NCBI RefSeq assembly: GCF_001660705.2
Contig: NZ_LYBV02000027.1
Span: forward strand, 1 to 64,000
From: Saccharicrinis aurantiacus
Lineage (GTDB): Bacteria > Bacteroidota > Bacteroidia > Bacteroidales > Marinilabiliaceae
Reading direction: 5' to 3'
DNA: 64,000 nt
The notes under the pieces are model-generated. The model saw only the letters and a list, made by a program, of their open reading frames with translations. It did no database searches and was not told the DNA's origin. Of the stretch, positions 32,656 to 41,797 are shown piece by piece. Position 1 is the first letter of the stretch. Each line of letters starts with the position of its first letter. Position numbers and translations under genes: made by a program.

Positions 32656-33972
32656 TTAAGGATTGAGTCTTGAACTTGATAGTTTATTGCTCGCAGGTTT
32701 CAATATGGATTGGCGAATTTGAGAGCATAGATTTTTAGCTGTTTTTACCTCCTCATGATTTAAACTATCTGCTTTACTCATGATTAATTGAAGAAGAACA
32801 ACATTCTGTTTTTTATTTAAGATGGTATTTATAGCCGGACTCATTACTCCGTTATTGGCAACATCGTACCAACGGTATAAGGCATTTATAAATTCGGCTC
32901 TATTTTTTTTACTTAATGTGCGTTGCAATTCTTTGTAGTAAAAAGGTTCGCTTACCAAATACTCGCTCTTAATTTCCTTTTGTATCTTGTATAGTTTCGT
33001 GCCGTATTTAATGCCATACCATAATATTAGTAGGCTTAATACCGAAATAATAAGTATTCTTTTCCAGTCAGTAACATTGTCTTCAGTTGTGGCTTCAATA
33101 TTGGTATTCGGAGACATTGCCATTAAAGAATCCTTGAGGCTTTCCATCATTGCCAAATCTGGATTTGCCTTTATATTTACAACCCTTTCTGGTATCGAAC
33201 GTTTGTAAGTTCTTTTATTGATGGGATTAATCCAGGTAATTTCTGTTTCGGGTATGCTTACTTCACCTTCTTTTTCAAAAAGGTAGGAGAATTCTTCTAT
33301 TCTAATTCCATTTACATCAGCATTAGTTCTTTTATCTTGGAGTTTAGCTTCGGCAGGATATATACTGGTGTTATTGGGTTCATCAATGGCTAAAGGGGCA
33401 ATGAGTGAGGGTAGGGTACCAAATGCTTTCGTGGTAATGGTTCGTTTCACCACATCGCCAACTTTAAGATTATCGAGCGGTTTATTCCAGTTGTCCTGTA
33501 TGGTGATGTTTTTAGCCACCATCCACGTTCCATCTTCAGTATTGTTAACCTTAATATTCTGTACTTTTGTTTTAATAGTAACTGGTATTCCTTTGTAATC
33601 GCCTTCGGGAGGAATTGAAGCCACAATGTTTAATGAGGGTATTTCTAATGGGCCACTTTTATAAGGGAAAACTAAGTAATAGAACGATAAGGTTGCGTAT
33701 TTTTTATTATTGATGTAGTCAATACCACTTTGCGTTCGTGTAAAGGGAATGATAAAAGCGTTTTCAATTCTAAGGTTCTGAAATTCTAATGGCTTAGCAA
33801 ACCAAGTAGAAGAATGTACATGTATGGTAACCTTGTAGGCTTGTCTGACTAACCCTTCACGGGGAGTTACTTGTATTCGCGCAAAGGCATCGGTTTTTTG
33901 CCCTACACATACAATTGTATTGATGGTTAGAAAGACAAGGAGTACTGATATGTATTGAAATAACTTTACCAT
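32656..33972 (-). CDS. batD: BatD family protein (aerotolerance operon)
   Basis: A 438-residue exported membrane protein of the Bat (Bacteroides aerotolerance) system. It has a signal peptide (VFLTINTIVCVGQ), beta domains beginning IQVTPREGLVRQAYKVTI, where BatD proteins have their oxygen-tolerance domain, a C-terminal membrane span (WKRILIISVLSLLILWYGIK) and a cytoplasmic helical tail. It is shorter than the ~600 residues I expect for many BatD proteins, so one beta domain may be missing. It overlaps the batB-batC gene by seven bases, as in translational coupling. No batE is found downstream. Confidence 0.8.
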   Translation of the reverse strand: MVKLFQYISVLLVFLTINTIVCVGQKTDAFARIQVTPREGLVRQAYKVTIHVHSSTWFAKPLEFQNLRIENAFIIPFTRTQSGIDYINNKKYATLSFYYLVFPYKSGPLEIPSLNIVASIPPEGDYKGIPVTIKTKVQNIKVNNTEDGTWMVAKNITIQDNWNKPLDNLKVGDVVKRTITTKAFGTLPSLIAPLAIDEPNNTSIYPAEAKLQDKRTNADVNGIRIEEFSYLFEKEGEVSIPETEITWINPINKRTYKRSIPERVVNIKANPDLAMMESLKDSLMAMSPNTNIEATTEDNVTDWKRILIISVLSLLILWYGIKYGTKLYKIQKEIKSEYLVSEPFYYKELQRTLSKKNRAEFINALYRWYDVANNGVMSPAINTILNKKQNVVLLQLIMSKADSLNHEEVKTAKNLCSQIRQSILKPASNKLSSSRLNP

Positions 33973-35717
33973 TGTTCTTCTAGTTCGTTTTGGTTGTTGT
34001 AATATTTCTTTTGCTGATACTTAAATCGACGGCGTAAAAATTCAGAAGGATCTTCAGAGATCTTTCGGAGCAATACATTTTGTGGGGTATTTTCATTTCC
34101 TGCTTCAAAATCTTCAGGCACTTCTTCTAGTTCTTCTGCTTTTCGTTCGCCAGTTTCAACTTGATCAGTAACTCTATCGCCATCTTCAGGAAGTTCCTCT
34201 ACTTCAGTATCCGAGGTGAGTTCTTCATCTTCAGATGCTGCTTTTCGTTCATTGAGTTCACCTTTTTGATCTTCATCCTTTTCAGGTAACTGAATGGGAA
34301 TACCGTTCGTTCTTAATGAATCTACCAAAATGATTAACTCCTTGGTTTGTGCAAGTGTTTCCTTAAACTGTTCATTATTAGGTTCAAGTTTTGTAGCTAA
34401 AACAATGGCTTCTTTAGCCTTATCATATTCGCCCATTTGAGAATAAGCTAAACTTAAATTATATAAGCTATTGGCACTTGAATCTGCTTCAAAAGCTTGA
34501 GCTGCGGCATCGAAATTTCCAGCTTTATAATAGGCTACTCCCTTGTGTAGGTTAGATTCAAAAGTATTGGCTGCATCGGTATATAAAGTGTCGTTGTATA
34601 ATTTCTGACCTTGATAGTCATCCGTATACCATAAATTTTTCCATTGTGGTGTGTTACACGAACTCAATAATATAATGAAGGGAAGCCAACAAAATTGTAA
34701 CATCCATCCTTTACGAAACCAAAAAGGAAACAGTAAACTTAAAACTATCACAAGAGCGTATCCCATATCTTGCCATTGTTCTTCGCTTTCTTCATTATCC
34801 TGCTGAAAAGTTAAAGTTTGCCGTATGTTTTTGGCTATAATTTCCATGTCAGAATTATCCAAGGTTAGTGTGTTAATGTTGATTTTTGCATGTTTTTGTA
34901 ATTCAAAAACAACCTTGGTATCTAACTTAGATATTACAACTTCGCCATTCTTATTTTTAATAGGCTGCTTCCACTTGTTTTTGGGTATTTCGGCTCCTTG
35001 AGTGGTAGCCATTGCCAATATTTCAATTCGGTGGATGCTATTATCTACAAAGTCCTTTAGTTTATCAATATCTTCCGTTTTTATATTGTCGGTTACCAGT
35101 AATAATGTACTTGGGGCTTCTATTTTATTAAGTGTAGAGTCGGCCAAATGCAACATTTGGCTTAGGTTAGATCCCCTAACTGGCATTATTCCTGGAGATA
35201 GCGATTGTAAGTGATGGGTGATTAAGTTATAATCGTTACAAAATGGAACAACAGTATGCGCAGTTCCTGCGTAAACATATAGGCCCGTTTTAGCAATAGG
35301 ATTGGCATCCAGAAGATCTTGGATTTTAAATTTAGCTCTTTCTAATCGATTGGGCTGTATATCTTCTGCCATCATGGATAGTGAAGCATCAAAAGCAATT
35401 AATAAAACAGCTTCACTTTTAGCTCCGGCAACCTCTATTTTTTTCCAAGTAGGTCCGGCCATAGCTAATATACACAAGCTCATTATTGTGATGAAAGCAA
35501 CAAGTGGAAATACCACTCCTGATCGTTTTTCTTTGGTAAACATGAATGGGCGTAAAGCAGGAGCAATAACTTTTTTCCATTTATTATCTTCACGAGCATT
35601 CCATATAATTAATGCTGCAATAATTACCATTGGTATAAATGCCCAAAGCCACTCTTCTCTTAGAAAGTGAAACTGATCTATGTTAAAGGAGTTGATATCT
35701 TTTATATACTCTATCAT
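33966..35717 (-). CDS. BatB-BatC fusion (vWA domain plus TPR domain)
   Basis: A 583-residue inner-membrane protein that joins two Bat proteins usually encoded apart. Residues 1-335 are BatB: two N-terminal membrane spans, a von Willebrand A domain with MIDAS D110-A-S112-L-S114 and VTDN at 208-211, and a span near 318-334. Residues 339-583 are BatC: a signal-peptide-like segment with lipobox-like LLSSC (Cys 354), TPR helices (KGVAYYKAGNFDAAAQAFEA; LYNLSLAYSQMGEYDKAKEA), an acidic Glu-rich linker and the tail FLRRRFKYQQKK. Met 339 (ATG at 34701-34703) follows AAAGGATGG, so separate internal translation of BatC is possible. Four-base overlap with batA. Confidence 0.8.
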   Translation of the reverse strand: MIEYIKDINSFNIDQFHFLREEWLWAFIPMVIIAALIIWNAREDNKWKKVIAPALRPFMFTKEKRSGVVFPLVAFITIMSLCILAMAGPTWKKIEVAGAKSEAVLLIAFDASLSMMAEDIQPNRLERAKFKIQDLLDANPIAKTGLYVYAGTAHTVVPFCNDYNLITHHLQSLSPGIMPVRGSNLSQMLHLADSTLNKIEAPSTLLLVTDNIKTEDIDKLKDFVDNSIHRIEILAMATTQGAEIPKNKWKQPIKNKNGEVVISKLDTKVVFELQKHAKININTLTLDNSDMEIIAKNIRQTLTFQQDNEESEEQWQDMGYALVIVLSLLFPFWFRKGWMLQFCWLPFIILLSSCNTPQWKNLWYTDDYQGQKLYNDTLYTDAANTFESNLHKGVAYYKAGNFDAAAQAFEADSSANSLYNLSLAYSQMGEYDKAKEAIVLATKLEPNNEQFKETLAQTKELIILVDSLRTNGIPIQLPEKDEDQKGELNERKAASEDEELTSDTEVEELPEDGDRVTDQVETGERKAEELEEVPEDFEAGNENTPQNVLLRKISEDPSEFLRRRFKYQQKKYYNNQNELEEQW

Positions 35718-36691
35718 ATTTGTTTGGTCAGTAAATTTACAATTCCCCTAATGAAAGCAAGTAAAAACGATAATAGTATGCAGATAGCCAGAGGGTACTG
35801 AAATAGCAGTGTTATTGGAGCATTTTCTTCTTCCTCATATTCCACAGGTTCTAATTCGTTTAGCGTTTTGTAGGCATCTTGCATTTGAGCTTCATCTTCA
35901 GCTAAAAAGTATTTTCCGCCAGCAATATTTGCTATTTCTTTTAAGGTCTGTTCATCTAATCCGGCATTGTTCCCGCTAGCCTCACCAATACCAATAGTAT
36001 ATATTTTGATGCTATCTTGTTTGGCCATATTAGCGGCATCTGTTGGAAATAAACCACGTCCGTCATCTTGACCATCGGTAAGTAGCAATAACACCTTTTG
36101 ATCTAAACTATCTCCTTCGAATATTTTCATCGAATAGCCAATGGCCTTTCCTATAGCCGTCATTTGGCCTGCCATACCAACATCAGTTTCTTCTAACATG
36201 AATTTAACTACCTCGTGGTCGGTGGTTAGTGGGGCTTGCAGATAGGCATTCGAACCAAAAAAAACTAGGGCTAATCGGTCACTTTCTCGTTGTTCTATAA
36301 ACTCACTTAACACCTGTTTTACACCTTCCCATCTGGTAACTCTTTCTCCATCAATAAACCAATCTTTATTAGCCATACTGAAGGAAATATCGGCAGCTAT
36401 AACAAAGTTTCGTGCTGTTTTTACCTTTTGTTTTGGTTCGCCAATAATTTGCGGACTAGCTAAAGCCGTTAGCAAGGAGATCCAGATCAAACTGAGCATG
36501 ACCCATTGTAGAATATTTCGCTTCGAAATCCACGCTTTTGTGCTAGCCTTATTCCCACTAATTTCATTGGCGCTATGAAATTTTGAGTAACGTAAAGCTT
36601 CTTTTCTCATTTTAAGAGGAGGTACTAACCAATAAACCAATAGTGGTAGTGGCAGTAAAAAGAAAACCCATATGTATCCAAATTCGAACAT
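35714..36691 (-). CDS. batA: BatA von Willebrand factor A protein
   Basis: A 325-residue inner-membrane vWA protein: two N-terminal spans (residues about 5-25 and 60-78), a vWA domain with MIDAS D101-I-S103-F-S105 (AADISFSM) and LLLTDGQDDG, and a C-terminal span (FQYPLAICILLSFLLAFI). vWA proteins of this operon are thought to form complexes with the MoxR ATPase and assist protein folding or metal insertion in the envelope; exact work is unknown. The gene is two bases after the DUF4381-like gene and overlaps the next by four bases, as expected in a tightly coupled operon. Confidence 0.9.
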   Translation of the reverse strand: MFEFGYIWVFFLLPLPLLVYWLVPPLKMRKEALRYSKFHSANEISGNKASTKAWISKRNILQWVMLSLIWISLLTALASPQIIGEPKQKVKTARNFVIAADISFSMANKDWFIDGERVTRWEGVKQVLSEFIEQRESDRLALVFFGSNAYLQAPLTTDHEVVKFMLEETDVGMAGQMTAIGKAIGYSMKIFEGDSLDQKVLLLLTDGQDDGRGLFPTDAANMAKQDSIKIYTIGIGEASGNNAGLDEQTLKEIANIAGGKYFLAEDEAQMQDAYKTLNELEPVEYEEEENAPITLLFQYPLAICILLSFLLAFIRGIVNLLTKQI

Positions 36692-36692
36692 C

Positions 36693-37169
36693 TTATGCTT
36701 TGTGTTTTTTTACCCAGTTAGTAGAAAAGGCTATAAAGGCCTTTGTTAGTTCGCTATTAGCATTGTGGTTTGAGCTATAAATCGCTTCTGCGAATTGTTG
36801 ATATTGTTTCTCATTACTCATACTATTGTTTGTTTTAGTATTCAGGAATGAGAACCACTCTATGCCATATAAGCTGGCTACTTCGGTTCTTTCATATAGA
36901 CTTAAACATAATGATTTTAATAGGGTGTTGATTGCTTGCAAAGTGTTAATGTTATCTTCTTGCACAGTTTTATTTATGCTTTTAATCGCTTCTCTGCGAT
37001 AGGCATTCTTTCGGTACCTAAAAAAATATTTCAATGCTATTGAGATGCTAATAACTACTAGGGTTATAGCCACAATTTGCCAACCTAAAGTATTAAAACT
37101 ATACGAGATAGTTTCAGGTTCAATGATTTTGCCAATGGATGAATTATATGTAGAAATATCTTTTATCAT
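36693..37169 (-). CDS. DUF4381-like membrane protein of the Bat operon
   Basis: A 158-residue single-span protein: a short N-terminal outer part, one membrane helix (IVAITLVVISISIALKYFF, about residues 32-50), then a cytoplasmic helical part (AYRREAIKSINKTVQEDN; LLKSLCLSLYERTEV) that ends YGIEWFSFLNTKT. This layout and position between DUF58 and batA fit the DUF4381 family. Its start codon overlaps the stop of the DUF58 gene by four bases. Its role in the Bat complex is unknown. Confidence 0.75.
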   Translation of the reverse strand: MIKDISTYNSSIGKIIEPETISYSFNTLGWQIVAITLVVISISIALKYFFRYRKNAYRREAIKSINKTVQEDNINTLQAINTLLKSLCLSLYERTEVASLYGIEWFSFLNTKTNNSMSNEKQYQQFAEAIYSSNHNANSELTKAFIAFSTNWVKKHKA

Positions 37170-38110
37170 CTGTTCTTTTGCAATTTATTTTTAAATAGGT
37201 TTTTAAGTTGAAGATTGATTGGTTCAACAGTGTTGAGCTGCATAAAAGGAATTCCATAACGAGAAATTTCTTTTTGAAAATTCTGATTGTATTCGTTTTG
37301 TTGCCTTTTAAAATTTGCAGTTTGTTTTTGGTTGTTCTCTTTCCAAAGAAATTGCAAGTTTCCATCCGATAATACCAATTTATCACTTCCTAAATCTGAT
37401 TCCATCGGATCACTTATTGGGCATAATATTACATCGTTATGTTGTGATATATGAATGATTTGTTTTTTTGTTTTTGCTGATGTATTGATAAAATCACTTA
37501 TTATTATCACCAAAAAGTCGTGAGTAGCAATGCTTATTGTTTTGTTTAATACCTTTTCAAATACTTCAGTTTTATCTTCTATGTTATTATTTTCGTTTAG
37601 CAATTCTTTATTAAACGAAACCATTGTATTGAAATATTGGAGTATGTTTTTGCGATTCCTTTTGGGTGCATGCGTAACAGTCTGCTTATGGTTAAAGGTA
37701 ATTCCACCAACTCTATCGCTATTTTTTAATACCTTAAAAGCAGATATTGCAGCTAATTGACTCGCGATATACGATTTTGTATAGACCTTTGAACCAAAAA
37801 ACATGCTAGGAGTGAGGTCTGTAATTATAAGTACTGGCTTTTCCTTTTCTTCGGTAAAAACTTTTGTATACGTAGTTCGTGTGCGCGCCGTAACACGCCA
37901 ATCAATATTTCTAATATCATCTCCTGCTACATATTTTCGAGCCTCCTCAAAATCTAATCCTCTACCTCTAAGTTTAGAGGCATGTTTACCAGCCAGCACA
38001 CTATGTACCGGTTGCTTGGGAAGCAAAGAAAAACCTGTTGAGGCAACCAAATATTCTAGTTGTAACAAATCATTCAGTGTTGGGATGATATTATTGGTAT
38101 TTGATTTCAA
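37166..38110 (-). CDS. DUF58 domain protein of the MoxR-Bat operon
   Basis: A 314-residue cytoplasmic protein with the DUF58 signature GRGLDFEEARKYVAGDDIRN followed by IDWRVTARTRTTYTK (about residues 48-82), and a vWA-like fold afterwards (PVLIITDLTPSMFFGSK, a reduced MIDAS D-x-T-x-S). DUF58 proteins occur with MoxR ATPases almost everywhere. The start is a TTG at 38110; the reading frame upstream closes at a stop five codons before, and no ATG fits. It sits 93 nt after moxR and overlaps the next gene by four bases. Confidence 0.85.
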   Translation of the reverse strand: MKSNTNNIIPTLNDLLQLEYLVASTGFSLLPKQPVHSVLAGKHASKLRGRGLDFEEARKYVAGDDIRNIDWRVTARTRTTYTKVFTEEKEKPVLIITDLTPSMFFGSKVYTKSYIASQLAAISAFKVLKNSDRVGGITFNHKQTVTHAPKRNRKNILQYFNTMVSFNKELLNENNNIEDKTEVFEKVLNKTISIATHDFLVIIISDFINTSAKTKKQIIHISQHNDVILCPISDPMESDLGSDKLVLSDGNLQFLWKENNQKQTANFKRQQNEYNQNFQKEISRYGIPFMQLNTVEPINLQLKNLFKNKLQKNR

Positions 38111-38203
38111 ATCGATATGTAATTAAAGGATGAATATTTTTATTTACTCAGTTTATACCTTAATCGTACAAGGCTTTTGCCAGTATAATTTCAGGATATG
38201 CTG

Positions 38204-39169
38204 CTAGGCAACTGCTACTACTTTTAATATTTCATCAATTACTTTGTCGGTTGATATACCTTCTGCTCCTGCTTCATAGCTCAATATTAATCTATGTCGC
38301 AATACATCATGGAGTATGGCTCTTACATCATCTGGTGTTACATAGTTTCTATCGTTCATCCAGGCCATAACTCTTGCACATGTATCAATAGCAATAGTAC
38401 CTCTAGGACTTGCACCAAAGTCAATCCAATTCTTCAATTCTTCATTGTATTTTTCAGGGTATCTTGTAGCTGCTATTAAATCAACAATATATCTTTCAAT
38501 ATTCTCTGAAACTTCTATGTTTTGGATTTCGGCTCTTGCATCAAATATAATTTGAGGATTCAAAGTGGCCTTTTGATGTGTTGTATTATCGTTTTTAATT
38601 TCGTTGCGCACCAATTGTAGTATTTTCGTTTCGGAGTCGGTACTTGGGTAATCAATTAGTACCTTCATTACAAAACGATCCATTTGTGCCTCTGGGAGTG
38701 GGTACGTACCCTCTTGCTCAACTGGATTTTGGGTGGCTAAAACCATAAAAAGAGGATCCATTTTATGGGTTTTACCAGCAACTGAAACCTGTCTTTCTTC
38801 CATGGCTTCTAAAAGTGCAGCTTGTACTTTAGCGGGAGCTCTATTGATCTCATCAGCCAGTACTAGGTTGCTAAATATCGGCCCTTTCTGAAATATAAAT
38901 TTTTCTTCCAATTCAGGTTGATATACTTCCGATCCTGTAATATCAGAGGGTAGTAAATCGGGTGTAAATTGAATTCTACTTAAATCAGCCTCCAGTTCCT
39001 TGGCTAATGATTTTACAGCTCGTGTTTTCGCCAAGCCTGGTAATCCCTCCAGTAATACATTCCCATTAGCAAGTAATGCAATTAATATTCTATCAACCAA
39101 AACTTCCTGACCAATGATAGATTGGTTCATTCGGTTTCTTAATTCTTGGATATCTGATAATACACTCAT
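38204..39169 (-). CDS. moxR: MoxR-type AAA+ ATPase
   Basis: A 321-residue AAA+ chaperone-like ATPase: Walker A EGLPGLAKT (residues about 37-45), Walker B LVLADEINRAPAKVQ, sensor 1 MVLATQNPVEQEGTYPLPEA with the second PEAQMDRF block, and the C-terminal lid (WIDFGASPRGTIAI, VTPDDVRAILHDVLRHRL). It powers the vWA proteins of the Bat operon. Its ATG lies only 12 bases after the stop of the HAD lipoprotein gene on the same strand, so the Bat genes seem joined to the sulfatase-HAD transcript. Confidence 0.9.
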   Translation of the reverse strand: MSVLSDIQELRNRMNQSIIGQEVLVDRILIALLANGNVLLEGLPGLAKTRAVKSLAKELEADLSRIQFTPDLLPSDITGSEVYQPELEEKFIFQKGPIFSNLVLADEINRAPAKVQAALLEAMEERQVSVAGKTHKMDPLFMVLATQNPVEQEGTYPLPEAQMDRFVMKVLIDYPSTDSETKILQLVRNEIKNDNTTHQKATLNPQIIFDARAEIQNIEVSENIERYIVDLIAATRYPEKYNEELKNWIDFGASPRGTIAIDTCARVMAWMNDRNYVTPDDVRAILHDVLRHRLILSYEAGAEGISTDKVIDEILKVVAVA

Positions 39170-39181
39170 CTTTTACAGTAT

Positions 39182-40159
39182 CTATTTAGAAAAAATTTCT
39201 TTAAAATCATTTTTCATACTAACTATACGCCAACCTTTTTCTTTAGCATCAGCTATGGCTTTTTCAGTGCCATGCATGTATGCATATTCTCTATCTGCAT
39301 CATCATGATTTACTAAAATTGCCATTGAAGGACCTTGACCTGATAAGGTGTATTCCATCATTTCGTAGTCACCGTCGCTATTACCCGCGGCAAAGATAGG
39401 TTTGCGGCCTATGTGTAATTCTATGTTGGTGGGTTTAATATGTTTATCGTTTGCCGATTTTATTTCGTTAGTGCGTATGATATAGGGATCAGAAGTATTA
39501 TTGACATATTCCATTCCCACATTACTTCCAATTACATTCTCCATAGGAATATTGTAGATTTCTTCGGATACGGTACGTGCAAAGGTAATTTCTCCACCTG
39601 TTACAATAAATACTTTAAATTCATTCTCTTGAAGGTATTTTACCAATTCTACCATAGGAGAATAGATCATTTCTTTAAAAGGTCGGTTAAATTTTGGATG
39701 ATTTTTGTTGCTTAAAAAGTCGTAAGCATTCTGTTTGTACTCGGTTTCAATTTGACCTTGATGGGCACCGAATAACTTTTGGATAAGATCAATAGAGGAG
39801 TATTCTTTAAATGGTGATAGATCGTTATTGGCAAGTTTTGAAAAGAATTCATCATTTTCCCATTCGGGTTTCTCACTATAATGTGTTTTGATATAATCTA
39901 ATTCAAATTCAAGTGGGATGTATAATGGTTTTTCATTCCACAGAGTTCCATCATTATCAAAAACAGCTATGCGTTCTTTGGGAGGTACGTAGTTGGTATT
40001 ATTAACATTGGTAACCTTGTTAACAAATTCAACAATCTCTTTTTTTATTGGTGTGTCATTCCATTTAGACAGGCTGTTTTGAAGTGTTTTAGGTGTGGAT
40101 GTATTGCATGAAAAAACGATTGAGCTTATTATTGTGATGATAACCAGATTTTTGTGCAT
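39182..40159 (-). CDS. HAD-family phosphatase-like lipoprotein
   Basis: A 325-residue lipoprotein (signal MHKNLVIITIISSIVFSC, Cys 18) carrying a HAD-superfamily fold: AVFDNDGTLWNEKP (the Asp nucleophile motif DxDGT), a cap region, VFIVTGGEITFARTVSE (motif II Thr) and FAAGNSDGDYEMM (motif IV). It should hydrolyse a phosphate ester in the periplasm. The frame opens six codons earlier at 40177; the second Met at 40159 is preferred because it gives a standard lipoprotein signal and follows an A-rich leader. It lies 78 nt after a sulfatase and 12 nt before moxR. Confidence 0.85.
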   Translation of the reverse strand: MHKNLVIITIISSIVFSCNTSTPKTLQNSLSKWNDTPIKKEIVEFVNKVTNVNNTNYVPPKERIAVFDNDGTLWNEKPLYIPLEFELDYIKTHYSEKPEWENDEFFSKLANNDLSPFKEYSSIDLIQKLFGAHQGQIETEYKQNAYDFLSNKNHPKFNRPFKEMIYSPMVELVKYLQENEFKVFIVTGGEITFARTVSEEIYNIPMENVIGSNVGMEYVNNTSDPYIIRTNEIKSANDKHIKPTNIELHIGRKPIFAAGNSDGDYEMMEYTLSGQGPSMAILVNHDDADREYAYMHGTEKAIADAKEKGWRIVSMKNDFKEIFSK

Positions 40160-40237
40160 TGTTTTTATTTTTAGCATGTGTTAAGTGGGTAAAAGTGACT
40201 GCAAAAATGCAGCCACTTTTTGTTTTGTTAAAAAGAA

Positions 40238-41779
40238 TTATTGAGCTCCAGGGTGTGATGTAAGTGATTTGACAACCTGATCAACTCCTAATGAAGAACC
40301 TCTTACCGGTGGATATTCTTTAAATGTAGCTAAGAAGTTGCCAACTACATCCTGTGCAGGTACGAAAAGCCACATATTATCTGCAAACCATCTAATGTAC
40401 ATCGCTGATTCAAAAGATTGTTCGTATGGATCTGCTCGTAAATTAATAGCAATAGGCCACGATGGAGTTTTGCGGTATGCTTCGTTAATGGCACCTTCCA
40501 TTATTGTAAAGTGTAGTTTCCAATCATTATATCTGACTGCATTTAAGTTTCCTCCTGCATCAAAATAAAAGATCTCTTTACGCGGATTTTCTTCAACTTC
40601 ACCACTCCAGAGTGGTTTTAAGTTATAACCATCTAAATGAACATTAAAGTTTTTGTCGTCAGCCTTATAACCTTTTAATAGTTTTGATTTAATATCCGGA
40701 ACTCCTGCTGCTGCAAGAATTGTAGGTAACATATCTTCATGTGAATGTATGTCGTTTGAAATTGTACCAGGTTCTATTACACCATTCCATTTAATACAAC
40801 AAGGTACTCTAAAGCCCCCTTCCCATGTGGTTCCTTTTTCGCCAGCAAAGGGAGTTGTTCCTCCATCAGGCCATGTGAATTTTTCAGCACCATTATCAGT
40901 AGAATACATAATCATGGTGTTGTCATAGATACCTAATTCCTCAAGCTTAGCTAAAACACGACCAATTTGTTTGTCATGCTCAACCATTCCATCAGGATAT
41001 AAACCAATACCAGTTACCCCTATACTTTCTTCTTTTAGATGTGTCCAAACATGCATACGGGTGGCGCTAAGCCATACAAAGAAAGGCTGACCTTGTTTAT
41101 GTGCTTTTTCAATAAATGCGATAGCCGCATCCGTAAATTCATCATCGGCAGTTTCCATTCTTTTACGGGTCATAGGGCCAGTATCTTCTACCTTGCCATC
41201 AGAATAAGAATGCAACACACCACGTGGGCCATATTTTTTATGGAATTCAGGATCTTTTGGATAATAATATGTTTCAGGTTCTTCCTCTGCATTTAAGTGA
41301 TAAAGGTTACCGTAAAACTCATCGAATCCATGATTTGTTGGTAAATGCTCATCTCTATCTCCAAGATGGTTTTTACCAAACTGACCAGAAGTATAACCTT
41401 GGGGTTTAAGTAACTCAGCTATTGTAGCTTGGTTTTCTTGAATACCTTGCTTTGAGCCTGGCATACCAATAGTTAATAAACCTGTACGGAATGGGTGTTG
41501 CCCTAGGATAAACGCAGCACGACCAGCTGTACAGGATTGTTGTGCATACCAATCGGTAAACATAGCACCTTCGTTAGCAATTCTATCAATGTTTGGCGTT
41601 TTATACCCCATTATGCCATGATTGTATTTGCTAATGTTAGCCCAACCAATATCATCACCCCAAATAACTAGTATGTTGGGCTTTTTCTTATTCTTTTGTG
41701 CTTCTACCGAACCGGTAAACAGAAATGTAACTGCGAGTATTGTCGCAGTTACTAAAGTTATTTTTGAGTTAATCTTCAT
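40238..41779 (-). CDS. Exported arylsulfatase, paralogue 1
   Basis: A 513-residue sulfatase with a signal peptide (cleavage near SVEAQ). NILVIWGDDIGWANIS holds the calcium-binding DD pair, and SCTAGRAAF contains the C83-T-A-G-R87 motif in which Cys becomes formylglycine. GQFGKNHLGD, TRMHVWTH and MIMYSTDNGAE complete the active site. It would remove sulfate esters; the substrate is unknown (the sequence is near bacterial arylsulfatases rather than a typical heparan enzyme, from memory). A maturase (anSME) is needed but not in view. It is a tandem relative of the gene at 41798 (18-nt gap), with long identical stretches. Confidence 0.9.
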   Translation of the reverse strand: MKINSKITLVTATILAVTFLFTGSVEAQKNKKKPNILVIWGDDIGWANISKYNHGIMGYKTPNIDRIANEGAMFTDWYAQQSCTAGRAAFILGQHPFRTGLLTIGMPGSKQGIQENQATIAELLKPQGYTSGQFGKNHLGDRDEHLPTNHGFDEFYGNLYHLNAEEEPETYYYPKDPEFHKKYGPRGVLHSYSDGKVEDTGPMTRKRMETADDEFTDAAIAFIEKAHKQGQPFFVWLSATRMHVWTHLKEESIGVTGIGLYPDGMVEHDKQIGRVLAKLEELGIYDNTMIMYSTDNGAEKFTWPDGGTTPFAGEKGTTWEGGFRVPCCIKWNGVIEPGTISNDIHSHEDMLPTILAAAGVPDIKSKLLKGYKADDKNFNVHLDGYNLKPLWSGEVEENPRKEIFYFDAGGNLNAVRYNDWKLHFTIMEGAINEAYRKTPSWPIAINLRADPYEQSFESAMYIRWFADNMWLFVPAQDVVGNFLATFKEYPPVRGSSLGVDQVVKSLTSHPGAQ

Positions 41780-41797
41780 AATTAAAAAAGTTAGATT

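Noticed and set aside
37144-37386. Minus-strand frame of 80 codons overlapping the DUF58 gene
   Set aside because: It overlaps the DUF58 3' end in another frame and has no recognisable content.
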